In this document: piece after piece, positions 54,339 to 63,135 of the stretch
Numbering within the stretch: position 1 is the first letter of the stretch
How the letters are laid out: the number at the start of each line of letters is the position of its first letter
NCBI RefSeq assembly: GCF_014204865.1
Contig: NZ_JACHMG010000001.1
Coordinates: 1,798,001 to 1,862,000 of the forward strand
Length of the DNA: 64,000 nucleotides
Origin: Amycolatopsis jiangsuensis
GTDB taxonomy: Bacteria > Actinomycetota > Actinomycetes > Mycobacteriales > Pseudonocardiaceae
Direction of reading: 5' to 3'
Position numbers and translations under genes: made by a program
The notes under the pieces: model-generated
What the model was told of the DNA's origin: nothing
What the model saw: the letters and a program-made list of their open reading frames with translations, nothing else
The model's database searches: none

Positions 54339-55697
54339 ATGCCGTCCTCCCCCCAGTCCCGTCCGGACGTTCCGCGCGACCGGCTCTACCGCAAGGTCGC
54401 CCTGCGGATCATGCCGCTGCTGCTGGCCTGCTACGTGGTGAGCTTCATCGACCGGACCAACGTCGGCGTGGCCCAGGTGCGGCTCAAGGCCGACCTCGGA
54501 TTCAGCGACGGGGTCTACGGCCTGGCCGTGGGACTGTTCTTCGTGGGTTTCATCCTGTTCGAGGTGCCGAGCAACATGCTGCTCGCCCGGATCGGCGCGC
54601 GGAAGACCCTCGTGCGGATCATGCTGACCTGGGGCGTGATCACACTGGCGACCTCGCTGGCGACCACACCGGAGCTGTTCTACGGCGCCCGGTTCCTGCT
54701 CGGTGTCGCGGAGGCCGGGTTCTTCCCGGGCGCGTTGTTCTACCTCGCCCAGTGGTTCCCGTCCGCCCGCCGGACCCGGATGACCGCGATGTTCTTCCTC
54801 GGCGTACCGCTGTCGGGCATCCTCGGGCCGCCGATCTCCGGCTGGATCATGCACACCCTCGGCGGCTCGCTGGGCCTGCGGGACTGGCAGTGGCTGTTCG
54901 TCCTGGAGGGGCTGCCGCCGATCCTGCTCGGCGTGCTGGTGCTGGTGTTCTTCCAGGACACCCCGGCCGGGGCGAAATGGCTCGGCCCGCCCGAGAAGGA
55001 GGCGATCGCCGCGGACCTGGCCGCCGACCAGGACCGCAAGCCGACCGGCGCGAAACACAGCGGGATGCTCCGCGCGCTGCGCGATCCGCGGGTGTACGTA
55101 CTGGGCCTGGTGTCCTGCGGCTGCTACACGCTGGCGAACGCGGTGTCGTTCTGGACCCCGCTGATCATCAACAGCTCCGGTGTCGCCAACGTGCTGGACA
55201 TCGGCCTGCTCGCGGCCATCCCGCCGGTACTCGGCATGGGCGTGATGCTGCTCGTCGGGCGGCATTCCGACCGCACCCTGGAACGCCGCTGGCACGCCGC
55301 GGGCGCCGAGTTCTTCGCCGCCGCCTGCCTGATCGCCCTGTCGTTCGCGAGCGGCAACCCGTACCTGGTGATCGTGCTGCTGGCGTTGATGACCGCCGCG
55401 CACTACTCCGGGCTGACCGTGTTCTACTCGATCCCGTCGATCTACCTGTCCGGCCCCGCCGCGGCCGGCGGGATCGCCGTGGTCACCACCATGGGCTCGT
55501 TCGCCGCGGCCACCAGCCCGGCACTGCTCGGCTGGATCAAGACCACCACCGGCAGCCTCGACCTCGGCCTGCAGATCAGCGCCGCGGTGGTCGTACTGGG
55601 CGGGCTGATCCTGCTGCTCGGGGTGCCGGCCCGGACCCTGCGCGAAGCCGCCGGACCGGACGTACGCGCCCCGGCCCGGTCCCGGGTGCGCGGCTGA
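54339..55697 (+). CDS. MFS transporter, anion:cation symporter (ACS) family
   Basis: The 452-residue protein has 12 predicted helices and ACS signatures: YRKVALRIMPLLLACYVVSF, IDRTNVGVAQ, FEVPSNMLLARIGARKTLVRIM and the GFFPGALFYLAQWFP segment. Relatives import organic anions such as tartrate, phthalate, 4-hydroxyphenylacetate or glucarate. It diverges from marR and should import the acid handled by the CoA operon. I start at the ATG at 54339; the site CCGGAGTGAG lies just upstream. Confidence 0.85.
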   Translation: MPSSPQSRPDVPRDRLYRKVALRIMPLLLACYVVSFIDRTNVGVAQVRLKADLGFSDGVYGLAVGLFFVGFILFEVPSNMLLARIGARKTLVRIMLTWGVITLATSLATTPELFYGARFLLGVAEAGFFPGALFYLAQWFPSARRTRMTAMFFLGVPLSGILGPPISGWIMHTLGGSLGLRDWQWLFVLEGLPPILLGVLVLVFFQDTPAGAKWLGPPEKEAIAADLAADQDRKPTGAKHSGMLRALRDPRVYVLGLVSCGCYTLANAVSFWTPLIINSSGVANVLDIGLLAAIPPVLGMGVMLLVGRHSDRTLERRWHAAGAEFFAAACLIALSFASGNPYLVIVLLALMTAAHYSGLTVFYSIPSIYLSGPAAAGGIAVVTTMGSFAAATSPALLGWIKTTTGSLDLGLQISAAVVVLGGLILLLGVPARTLREAAGPDVRAPARSRVRG

Positions 55698-55698
55698 A

Positions 55699-55870
55699 AC
55701 GCCGGTCTCCAGCGGTGCGCGGCTGGGCTGCCGGCCCTCGCTGGCGCACAGCTGCGCCGCCCTTCTCCGCGGGTGCAGCTGAACCGCACGTCTGCACGGC
55801 TGAACCGCGGGTCTCGACTGGTGCGCAGTCGAACCGCCACTCTCCACGGGTGCGCGGCGAGCCGCCGGCC
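55699..55870. repeat. Degenerate tandem repeat after the ACS transporter gene
   Basis: About six loose copies of a 21-30-base pattern (CTCC...GGTGCGCRGCTGAACCGC) run from just after the stop codon to about 55870. CTGAACCGC occurs at least twice exactly. No protein-like frame or RNA fold stands out. It occupies most of the 240-base gap before the convergent flavin reductase gene. Confidence 0.55.
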
Positions 55871-55937
55871 TTCGCGGCGCGGCCGAGCAGCCGGTCCCGG
55901 GCACCGCCGCACCCGCGGGTTCTCCCGAAGTTGCGGC

Positions 55938-56528
55938 TCAGCCGCCCGCCGGCGGGACCGGATGCCGGGACCAGTTCCCGACGCGGGTGAACGTCGCCCC
56001 GCCCATGCGCCCGACCGGCCGGTACCGGTCCTGGTCGAGGCGGCCGTCCGCACGCAGCAGGCGATCGTCCACCACGACGCCGAGCACCTCGCCGAACACC
56101 AGCCGGGAACCGCGGAACTCCCGTGTCTCCAGCAACTCGCATTCGAGGCTCGGCCCGCCACCGGCCGGATGCGGGACGGCGATCCGGTGCCCGTCCTCCC
56201 ACCGCAGCCCGGCGCGGGTGGCCTCGTCCACCTCTGCGGGCTCCTCGGCCGCGGTGGCGGCGATCAGCTCCTCCTGCCCGGCGAGCGCGATCGTGATCGC
56301 GAACTGCCGCCTCGCCTCGATGTTGGCCAGTGTGTCGGTCCGCCCGGTCACCGAGAACAGCACCGTCGGCGGATCCATGACCACCGGCGCGAAGTAGCTG
56401 AACGGTGCCAGGTTGCGGGTGCCGTCCACGGCCACCGTGCTCACCCAGGCGATCGGCCGCGGGACGATCGCGTTCTTCACCATCCACACGAACGCCCCGT
56501 GATCCTCGTCGGTGCTGCTGGAGTACAC
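55938..56528 (-). CDS. Flavin reductase-like (DIM6/NTAB family) protein
   Basis: The 196-residue protein has the family's N-terminal PRPIAWVSTVAVDGTRNLAPFSYFAPVVMDPP (quoted as PRPIAWVSTVAVDGTRN and LAPFSYFAPVVMDPP) and NIEARRQFAITIAL. Such proteins reduce FMN with NAD(P)H for a partner monooxygenase. The partner may be the flavin-dependent monooxygenase encoded 1.1 kb away. It starts with GTG preceded by a purine-rich site and diverges from the binding-protein gene. Confidence 0.82.
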   Translation of the reverse strand: MYSSSTDEDHGAFVWMVKNAIVPRPIAWVSTVAVDGTRNLAPFSYFAPVVMDPPTVLFSVTGRTDTLANIEARRQFAITIALAGQEELIAATAAEEPAEVDEATRAGLRWEDGHRIAVPHPAGGGPSLECELLETREFRGSRLVFGEVLGVVVDDRLLRADGRLDQDRYRPVGRMGGATFTRVGNWSRHPVPPAGG

Positions 56529-56655
56529 GTTTTCCCTTCCTCGACCGTGCCGCGGCGGGTTACCGAAGACTTACCCGCGTCTCCCACGATACGGATTCTG
56601 TCGGTGCCCGCGGCTAGGGTGATCCCGACGCTTGTGGACGAAGGAGTGTGGGTAC

Positions 56656-57585
56656 GTGCGCTGGACCGGGAACATCCGAGGGGCCGTGCTGGCTGTGCTC
56701 GCGGTGGTGGCCACGCTCGGCCTGACCGCGTGCGGTGGCGGGAGCGGTGACCAGCCGGCCGCGCCGAGCAAGGGCGGCGCGCCGATCGTCGTGGCCTCGT
56801 TCAACTTCACCGACAGCCAGATCCTCGCCGAGATCTACGCGGGCGCGCTGGAGGCGAAGGGCTATCCGGTCGCCCGCAAGCTCAACCTCGGCTCGCGGGA
56901 GCTGATCTACCCGTCGCTCAAGTCCGGTGAGCTGCAGTTCCTTCCTGAGTACCAGGGCGCGGCGATCACCACCGGCTTCGGCAAAGACGCGGTGAAGGAC
57001 GCCAAGGGCGAACACGAGCAGCTGGCCAAGCTGTTCGAAGCAGACGGCATCGGGCTGCTCGACTACGCCGCGGCCGAGGACAAGGACGTCTACCTCGTGA
57101 AGGCGGATCTGGCCAAGGAGAAGGGCCTGCGCACGATCGGCGACCTGAAGAAGCTCGACAAGGTCGTCCTGGCCGGCGGGCCGGAGTGCGAGAAGCGGCT
57201 GCCGTGTTTCAGGGGCTTCCAGGACGTGTACCACCTGAGCAACGCGACGTTCCAGACCGTGCAGGAGATCGGGCCGCGGGTGCAGCAGCTCGAGTCCGGC
57301 GCGGCCACGGTGATCCCGGTCGATTCGGTGAGCCCGGTCGCCGGTGACGGCAAGTACGTGGTGCTCCAGGACGATCTCGGCATCGAGCCGACCGAGAACG
57401 TGGTGCCCGCGGTGAGCAAGAAGGTGCTCGGCGAACGGGGTCCGGACTTCGCGAATGCGGTCAACGCGGTGAGCGCGAAGCTGACCACCGACGGCCTGCG
57501 TGAGCTCAACGCCCGGGTCGACGCCGACGGCGAGCCTGCCGCCGACGTCGCGAAGGACTGGCTGTCACAGCAGGGTCTTGCCTGA
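56656..57585 (+). CDS. Glycine betaine/choline-type ABC binding lipoprotein (OpuCC/ProX family), orphan
   Basis: The 309-residue protein has a lipoprotein signal ending LTAC and the OpuAC/OpuCC fold: VVASFNFTDSQILAEIYAGALE, LNLGSRELIYPSLKSGELQFLPEYQG and VPAVSKKVLGERGPDFANAVN. The GTG at 56656 has AAGGAG nine bases upstream. No permease or ATPase gene of the betaine class lies nearby. It is followed after 26 bases by the monooxygenase gene, so it may deliver that enzyme's substrate through a transporter elsewhere, or serve osmoprotection. Confidence 0.83.
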   Translation: MRWTGNIRGAVLAVLAVVATLGLTACGGGSGDQPAAPSKGGAPIVVASFNFTDSQILAEIYAGALEAKGYPVARKLNLGSRELIYPSLKSGELQFLPEYQGAAITTGFGKDAVKDAKGEHEQLAKLFEADGIGLLDYAAAEDKDVYLVKADLAKEKGLRTIGDLKKLDKVVLAGGPECEKRLPCFRGFQDVYHLSNATFQTVQEIGPRVQQLESGAATVIPVDSVSPVAGDGKYVVLQDDLGIEPTENVVPAVSKKVLGERGPDFANAVNAVSAKLTTDGLRELNARVDADGEPAADVAKDWLSQQGLA

Positions 57586-57611
57586 TCCCGTCCCGGTCGA
57601 GGAGTCCCATC

Positions 57612-58922
57612 ATGAGTGCGCGAGAGTTGCACTTCAACGCGTTCGTCTGGCCCAACGGATACCACGAATCGGCCTGGCGGGTGGTACCCGACGACGTCCG
57701 CGGCGTGCTCGGGCTGTCCTACTACGCGGACCTGGCGCGCACGGCCGAACGCGGGCTGCTGGACACCGTGTTCCTGGCCGACAACATCGCCATCCCGGAA
57801 TACCGCACCACGCATCTGCCGCAGACGCAGTTCGACCCGATTTCCGTGCTGTCCGCGCTGGCCGGGGTGACCAGCCACGTCGGGCTGATCGGTACCGGGT
57901 CCACGACCTACACCAAGCCGTGGGACCTCGCCCGCCGCTTCGCGACGCTGGATCACCTCAGCGGCGGCCGCGCGGGCTGGAACATCGTCACCACGGTCAC
58001 CCCGCTGGCCGCGGCGAACTACGGCGAGTCCGCGCACCCCGACCACGCCGACCGGTACACCCGCGCGCACGAGTTCGTCGACGTCGTCACCCGGGCTTGG
58101 GACAGCTGGGAGGACGACGCGCTGGTCGGCGACCGCGAACGCGGCGTGTGGGCCGACCGCGGCAAGCTGCACGCGCCGCGGTTTCACGGGCAGTTCTACG
58201 ACGTGGAGGGCATCCTGCCGTTCCCGCGGTCCCCGCAGGGATGGCCGGTGCTCGTCCAAGCAGGACAGTCGCCGGCCGGGATCGCCCTCGCCGCACGTTA
58301 CGCCGAGCTGGTGTTCTCGGGGCCGCCCTCCCTCGACGCGGCGGTGGCGTTCCGCACCGACCTGCACACCCAGGCAGCGGCGGCCGGACGCGATCCGGCT
58401 CAGCTGCTCGTCCTCCCGGCGCTGATGATCACCCTCGGCGGTACCGAAGCCGAGGCCCGGGAGAAGGCACGGCACCTGGAAGACCTGGCGAGCCCGGAAT
58501 TCGGCTGGCAGAACGTGCTGTACACGGCGGGACTCGACCCGGACGCGTTCGACCCGGACGCCCCGCTGCCGCCGGAGCTGTGGGCCGGGCGCGCCGCCCC
58601 GTCGAGCCGGGCCGAGCAGCTCTACGCCGCCGCCCGCGCCCGCCCGGAGGCCACCCTGCGCGACCTCACCCGAGACCGCAAGAGCGGCGCGGGCCAGTTC
58701 CACTTCGCCGGAACCCCGGAGCAGCTCGCCACCCACATCACCACCTGGCAGGACGCCGGCGCCGCCGACGGCTTCACCATCATGGGCTCCACCCTGCCCA
58801 CCGAACTGACCACCTTCGTCGACGAGGTGATTCCGAGCCTGCAACGCTCAGGCCGCTTCCGGACCGAATACCGCGGCACCACACTGCGCGACAACCTCGG
58901 CCTGCACCGCCCGAACCGCTGA
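57612..58922 (+). CDS. FMN-dependent monooxygenase, NtaA/SnaA/DszA type (luciferase-like)
   Basis: The 436-residue protein has the bacterial luciferase-like barrel with the NtaA/DszA signatures LHFNAFVWPNGYHESAW, RTAERGLLDTVFLADN, HLSGGRAGWNIVTTVTPLAAANYG and the QAGQSPAGIALAARYAELVFSG segment. These two-component enzymes use FMNH2 to cleave C-N or C-S bonds in compounds such as nitrilotriacetate or dibenzothiophene sulfone. A flavin reductase gene lies close by. Substrate unknown. Confidence 0.87.
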   Translation: MSARELHFNAFVWPNGYHESAWRVVPDDVRGVLGLSYYADLARTAERGLLDTVFLADNIAIPEYRTTHLPQTQFDPISVLSALAGVTSHVGLIGTGSTTYTKPWDLARRFATLDHLSGGRAGWNIVTTVTPLAAANYGESAHPDHADRYTRAHEFVDVVTRAWDSWEDDALVGDRERGVWADRGKLHAPRFHGQFYDVEGILPFPRSPQGWPVLVQAGQSPAGIALAARYAELVFSGPPSLDAAVAFRTDLHTQAAAAGRDPAQLLVLPALMITLGGTEAEAREKARHLEDLASPEFGWQNVLYTAGLDPDAFDPDAPLPPELWAGRAAPSSRAEQLYAAARARPEATLRDLTRDRKSGAGQFHFAGTPEQLATHITTWQDAGAADGFTIMGSTLPTELTTFVDEVIPSLQRSGRFRTEYRGTTLRDNLGLHRPNR

Positions 58923-58937
58923 CGCCGGTGCGCCGTC

Positions 58938-59053
58938 GCGGCGGGCCAGCGCCGTCGCGGTGACGGTGTACCGGCGCGGCGGGCCAGCGCCGTCGCGGCG
59001 GCGAGAGCCGCCCCACAGGAACCGCGCTGATCCGATTCGCTGATCCGATTCGC
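58938..59053. repeat. Direct repeats after the monooxygenase gene
   Basis: A 24-base GC-rich segment beginning CGCGGCGGGCCAGCGCCGTC occurs at 58938-58961 and again at 58976-58999 (period 38). Next to it a perfect tandem pair CTGATCCGATTCG lies at 59028-59040 and 59041-59053. The 201-base gap contains nothing else I can identify. Confidence 0.75.
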
Positions 59054-59123
59054 TCGGCGGGCAGGGCCGCGGCGAACGGCCGGCGTCTCGTGAGCAACCG
59101 CGTGCACGCCGGCCGGCTCTCGG

Positions 59124-59918
59124 TCAGCGCGGGGTTCTGCGCCCGACCAGATGGAAGACACGGCTGAGCCGGCGGTAGGGGTCCCGCCGGCCGGCTTCGA
59201 GTTCGACCCGGGCCGCGGCAGCGACCTTCGCGGTGTCCGCGGGGTCCAGGGCCACACCGCCGAGGTCGAGCCAATCGACGAAATGCCAGACGCCGTACCA
59301 GTCCTGCGGCTCGACGCCGCGCCGGCGCAGCTGTCCGCCGAGTTCTTCCACGGTGTCGGCGCGGGTGGGCAGGCCCAGCACCCCGATCTCGTGGTCGGTG
59401 TCGAATGCGGCGAGTGCGTCTTCCCAGCGTTGCTCCATCGCCGGGCGGAGCGCGGCCGCGGCGGCGTTGCCGGTCATGATCGAGACGATCCCCTCGTCCT
59501 CGGTGCAGTGGCACAGCTGATCGAGCAGCGGCTCCGGCTCTTCCAGATAGCCGAGCACGCCGTGGCACAGCACCGCGGCGAACCGGCGGCCACGCACTGC
59601 CTCGGCGGCGTGCTCGCCGCTGGATTCCACGAAGGACACCCGCTGCCGGGTCTCCGCGGGCAGCAGCGCGAGCCGTTGCCGCGCCTTGTCCAGCATGCCC
59701 GCCGACGAATCCAGGACCGTGACGTCGTACCCGGCCTGCGCCAACGGGAACGACTGGTGGCCCGCACCTCCGCCGACGTCGAGGATCGCCGCCGGCGGAG
59801 GCGGCAGGTGCGAGAGAAGCTGGTGGTGGATCACGTAAGTACGCACGTGTCCCTTGACCGACGCGTAGGCCCCGTCGGCGAACTGGCCTGCCAGACCGGC
59901 CCAGGTGTCGTCAGCCAT
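59124..59918 (-). CDS. Class I SAM-dependent methyltransferase
   Basis: The 264-residue protein has motif I ILDVGGGAGHQSFPLAQAGY, motif II VTVLDSSAGMLDKA, and motif IV AAVLCHGVLGYLEEP. Sequence around GVLGYLEEPEPLLD resembles SmtA/CmoM-like methyltransferases. The substrate is not predictable. It lies 69 bases downstream of the ABC operon on the same strand and may be co-transcribed. Confidence 0.83.
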   Translation of the reverse strand: MADDTWAGLAGQFADGAYASVKGHVRTYVIHHQLLSHLPPPPAAILDVGGGAGHQSFPLAQAGYDVTVLDSSAGMLDKARQRLALLPAETRQRVSFVESSGEHAAEAVRGRRFAAVLCHGVLGYLEEPEPLLDQLCHCTEDEGIVSIMTGNAAAAALRPAMEQRWEDALAAFDTDHEIGVLGLPTRADTVEELGGQLRRRGVEPQDWYGVWHFVDWLDLGGVALDPADTAKVAAAARVELEAGRRDPYRRLSRVFHLVGRRTPR

Positions 59919-59987
59919 CGCATCAAGCTAACAGCCCTGGCCGCTGCCAGGGCACGAACTGCCCTGCCGAGCAGCGACCGAACGTCC

Positions 59988-61358
59988 TCAACCGACCATC
60001 TGTCCATTCTCGACAGTCAGCACCCGGTTCGCGCGTCCGGTCAGTACGTGCGGGTCGTGACTGATCAAGAGTACTGCGGCGCCGGTTCGCCGCTGGTAGG
60101 CGTCGATGTGGCCGAGGAGGTGGGTGGCCAGGTTCGTATCCAGTCCGGTGGTCACCTCGTCGCAGAGCAGGACCTCGGGGCGGGCCAGCAGAGCGCGGGC
60201 CAGTGCGGCGCGCTGCAGCTGGCCACCGGACAGCCCCGGTGGGTAGCGGGCCGCTTGTGCCGGGGTGAGGCCGAGTTCGGCCAGTTCCTCCCGGGCTTCC
60301 GCCAGCGCTTCCCCCGGGCACACTCCGCGCAGCCGGGTCGCGGTGGCGGCCACCTGGACTTCCACCGGGCGGCGCGGATCGAACGACGGCGCCGCCTCCT
60401 GCCACACGTACTGGACCCGGGCGAGCTGCGCGCGGGTCCGGCGACGCAGTGGGGGCAACGGACGGCCGCCGGCGAGCACCGTGCCGCGGCTGGGTTGCTC
60501 CAGGCCCGCAAGGCACCGGGCCACTGTGGACTTACCGGCACCGGACGCACCGGCCAACCCCACCGTTTCACCCGGGAACAGCGCCAGATCGGCTTCCCGA
60601 AGTACGTTCGCCGAGCCGAAGTGGACGGACACGGTACGCAGCTCCGCCGCGGGAGAACCGGAGCAGGAGACGGACGGACGTGTCGCCCCCGTCGGCCGTG
60701 GCTGCGGGGCTTCCGACGGCGTCACGACGCCGTTGTGCACCCGCAGCAGCCGGGTGTCCAGTGCTGCCACCACATCCGGATCGTGCGTGACGACAAGGAG
60801 GGCCACCCCGTTGCGGGCGAGTGCGCCGAGGTGACCGGCGAGTTCGGTCTTGCGCCCGGCGTCGAGACCGGTGGTCGGTTCGTCGAGCACGAGGGCATCC
60901 GGCCGGGTCGCGAGCACCTGCGCCAAGGCGAGCCGCGTGCGCTGGCCGCCGGAGAACTCCGCCGGATACCGCCGCAGTACCGGGCCCAGATCTCCCTCGA
61001 ACGCCACCGCACGCAGTACCTCCGTGACCCGCGCCCGACGCTGCGCCCGGGTCATCCGCGGCACCCGCAAGCCCACCAGTTCGCCCAGTGCGTGGCCCAC
61101 GCGGCGCGCCGGGTTGAGCGTTCCGGCCGCCTGCTGGGGCAGGTATCCGGTCCGCGCCGGAGCCTCGACGGTCCCGTCCAGCGAAACCCCGGGCCGGGTG
61201 AGCCCGGCGACGGCCATGGCGATCGTCGTCTTGCCGGCGCCGGAGGGGCCGAACAACGTGACCACCTCCCCAGCTCGGACCTCGAACGAGACGTCCCGCA
61301 GGAGGGGCGTCTGCCCCGCGTCTGCGCTGAGGCCGCGGACCGTGATCGAGTCAGCCAC
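59988..61358 (-). CDS. Peptide/nickel-type ABC transporter, fused double ATPase
   Basis: The 456-residue protein contains two complete ATPase domains. The first has Walker A GPSGAGKTT, signature FSGGQRTRLALAQVL and LVLDEPTTGLD; the second has GASGAGKST, LSGGQLQRAALARAL and LLCDEVTTGLD. It thus replaces the usual DppD and DppF pair in one chain and lacks the C-terminal oligopeptide-ATPase extension. The second Walker B has Cys before Asp. It overlaps the permease gene by eight bases. Confidence 0.9.
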   Translation of the reverse strand: MADSITVRGLSADAGQTPLLRDVSFEVRAGEVVTLFGPSGAGKTTIAMAVAGLTRPGVSLDGTVEAPARTGYLPQQAAGTLNPARRVGHALGELVGLRVPRMTRAQRRARVTEVLRAVAFEGDLGPVLRRYPAEFSGGQRTRLALAQVLATRPDALVLDEPTTGLDAGRKTELAGHLGALARNGVALLVVTHDPDVVAALDTRLLRVHNGVVTPSEAPQPRPTGATRPSVSCSGSPAAELRTVSVHFGSANVLREADLALFPGETVGLAGASGAGKSTVARCLAGLEQPSRGTVLAGGRPLPPLRRRTRAQLARVQYVWQEAAPSFDPRRPVEVQVAATATRLRGVCPGEALAEAREELAELGLTPAQAARYPPGLSGGQLQRAALARALLARPEVLLCDEVTTGLDTNLATHLLGHIDAYQRRTGAAVLLISHDPHVLTGRANRVLTVENGQMVG

Positions 61359-62169
61359 GACGCGCCGCCCGCATCTCGTCGCGGACCGCCAGCGTGCGCG
61401 GGTCGGCGAGCAGGTCGTCCCACAGCAGGTTGATGCCGAGCACGAGGAGCACGATCAGGCTCGCCGGCAGGAACACCGACCAGGGTGCCGTGGCGAGCCC
61501 GTCCTTGTTGGCAGCCACCGAAACCGCCCAGTCCGGCGAAGCCGGGTCGAACCCGAGCCCGAGGAAGTTCGCCGACGAGAGGAAGTAGATCGCCGCCGCG
61601 ATGCGCACGCCGAGGTCCGCGGCGACCGGCCGGGAGAGTTCCCGCAACGCGTACCGGCCGTAACGGTGCCAGCGGGACTCGCCCTGCATGCGTAAGGCGT
61701 CCATCACGGGGCCCTGCACGACAGCACGCGCCGCCATCCGCACGAAACGCGCGATCGGGGCGACCAACGCCAGCCCCACCGCCGCCGCGATCGCCACTGC
61801 GGATCCGTTGGTGCGCACTGCCGCGACGATGATGATCAGCAGCGACGGCAGGCACAGCAGCACATCCAGCGGTCGCATCAGCAGGTCTTCCAGCCAGGGC
61901 CGCTCCGTCGCGGCAGCGAGCATGCCCAGGCCGAATCCGACGACGTAGGCGCACAGCACCGTCGTCACGGTGACCAGCAGCAGGGGACGGCCGCCGTCGA
62001 GTGCTGCCGCCAGTACGTCGCGGCCGAGCCGGTCGGTGCCGAAGGGCGACCACGTCGAGGGCCCGAACGGGGCTTGCCTGCCGGCCGGTGCGAGGTCCGC
62101 CAGGAACGGCCCGACGAACGCGAACAGCACCGGGACGGCGACCAGGATCACGCGGAGCGCGCGCTTCAC
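61351..62169 (-). CDS. Peptide/nickel-type ABC transporter, permease 2 (DppC-like)
   Basis: The 272-residue protein has the DppC layout: one N-terminal helix, WSPFGTDRLGRDVLAAALDGGR, then the permease core with the EAA-like ALRMQGESRWHRYGRYALREL and FLGLGFDPASPDWAV. The GTG overlaps the stop of permease 1 (GTGA). Confidence 0.9.
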   Translation of the reverse strand: MKRALRVILVAVPVLFAFVGPFLADLAPAGRQAPFGPSTWSPFGTDRLGRDVLAAALDGGRPLLLVTVTTVLCAYVVGFGLGMLAAATERPWLEDLLMRPLDVLLCLPSLLIIIVAAVRTNGSAVAIAAAVGLALVAPIARFVRMAARAVVQGPVMDALRMQGESRWHRYGRYALRELSRPVAADLGVRIAAAIYFLSSANFLGLGFDPASPDWAVSVAANKDGLATAPWSVFLPASLIVLLVLGINLLWDDLLADPRTLAVRDEMRAARRG

Positions 62170-63113
62170 GACCGGCCCCGCCGGGGCACCATCCGCTGAC
62201 CGGCGAGATCGATCAGCGTGTTCACCGCGATCGCCACCACACCGGTGATCAGCACGATGGCCAGGATGACCGGCTGGTCGCGGTCCCCGATCGCCTCGAT
62301 GAGCGTGGACGCGATCCCGGGCAGCGCGAACACCGCCTCGACGATCAGCACCCCGGACAGCAGGCCGTCGCCGGTGCGGCCGAGTTCCTGCAAAGCCGGG
62401 CCGAGTGCGTTGGGTGCGACGTGCCGCAGCAGCAAAGACGCGCGGCCCACGCCGAAACGCCGCGCCTGCCGGATGTAGGGCTGGTCCAGTACGTCGATCA
62501 CCCCGGCACGGACGAGCCGCACGATCGGCGCGGCCACCCTGGCCACCATCACGGTGAGCGGCAGGACCAGGTAACCCGGTTCGGCAAGCATTCCCGAAAG
62601 ATCGACGCCGAGGAAGGTCGCCGGGAACAGCCGCAGCCGGACCGCCAGGTAGGCCACCGCCAGCACGGAGAGCACGAAATCCGGGATCGAGTCGAGGACC
62701 ACGCTCACCGTGGTGATCACGCGGTCGCGCACCGAACCCGGACGCAGGCCGGCGGCGAATCCCGCGCATCCGGCCACCGGCAGCAGGACGAGGGTGGTCA
62801 GCGCCGCCATCAGCCCGGTCACCGCGAACGGTTCGCCGATCACCCGGGCCACCGGTTCGCCGCCCGCATACGACGTGCCGAGATCGCCGGTGAGCACGTG
62901 CCCGAGCCAGCGCAGGAACCGGGTGACCGGAGCGAGATCGAGCCCGAGCAGCTGCCGCGTCTGCGTCCGCTGCTGCTCGCTGAACCATTCGCCGGCCCGT
63001 GCGTCGGCGGCATCGCCGGGCAGCAGCAGGGACAACCCGAACACCAGCACGAGCAGGAGCAGCACCTGCCCGGCGCCCAGGACGAGCCGGCGCAAGGCGA
63101 AACGGGTCAGCAC
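62166..63113 (-). CDS. Peptide/nickel-type ABC transporter, permease 1 (DppB-like)
   Basis: The 315-residue protein has the DppB layout: N-terminal helix after LTRFALRRLVLGAGQVLLL, GLDLAPVTRFLRWLGHVLTGDLGTS and a core with RQARRFGVGRASLLLRHVAPNAL as the EAA loop. I use the GTG at 63113. An ATG overlapping the binding-protein stop at 63139 is out of frame and opens only a 6-codon frame. Confidence 0.9.
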   Translation of the reverse strand: MLTRFALRRLVLGAGQVLLLLVLVFGLSLLLPGDAADARAGEWFSEQQRTQTRQLLGLDLAPVTRFLRWLGHVLTGDLGTSYAGGEPVARVIGEPFAVTGLMAALTTLVLLPVAGCAGFAAGLRPGSVRDRVITTVSVVLDSIPDFVLSVLAVAYLAVRLRLFPATFLGVDLSGMLAEPGYLVLPLTVMVARVAAPIVRLVRAGVIDVLDQPYIRQARRFGVGRASLLLRHVAPNALGPALQELGRTGDGLLSGVLIVEAVFALPGIASTLIEAIGDRDQPVILAIVLITGVVAIAVNTLIDLAGQRMVPRRGRS

Positions 63114-63135
63114 GGCGGTCAGCGAGACCCGGCGG

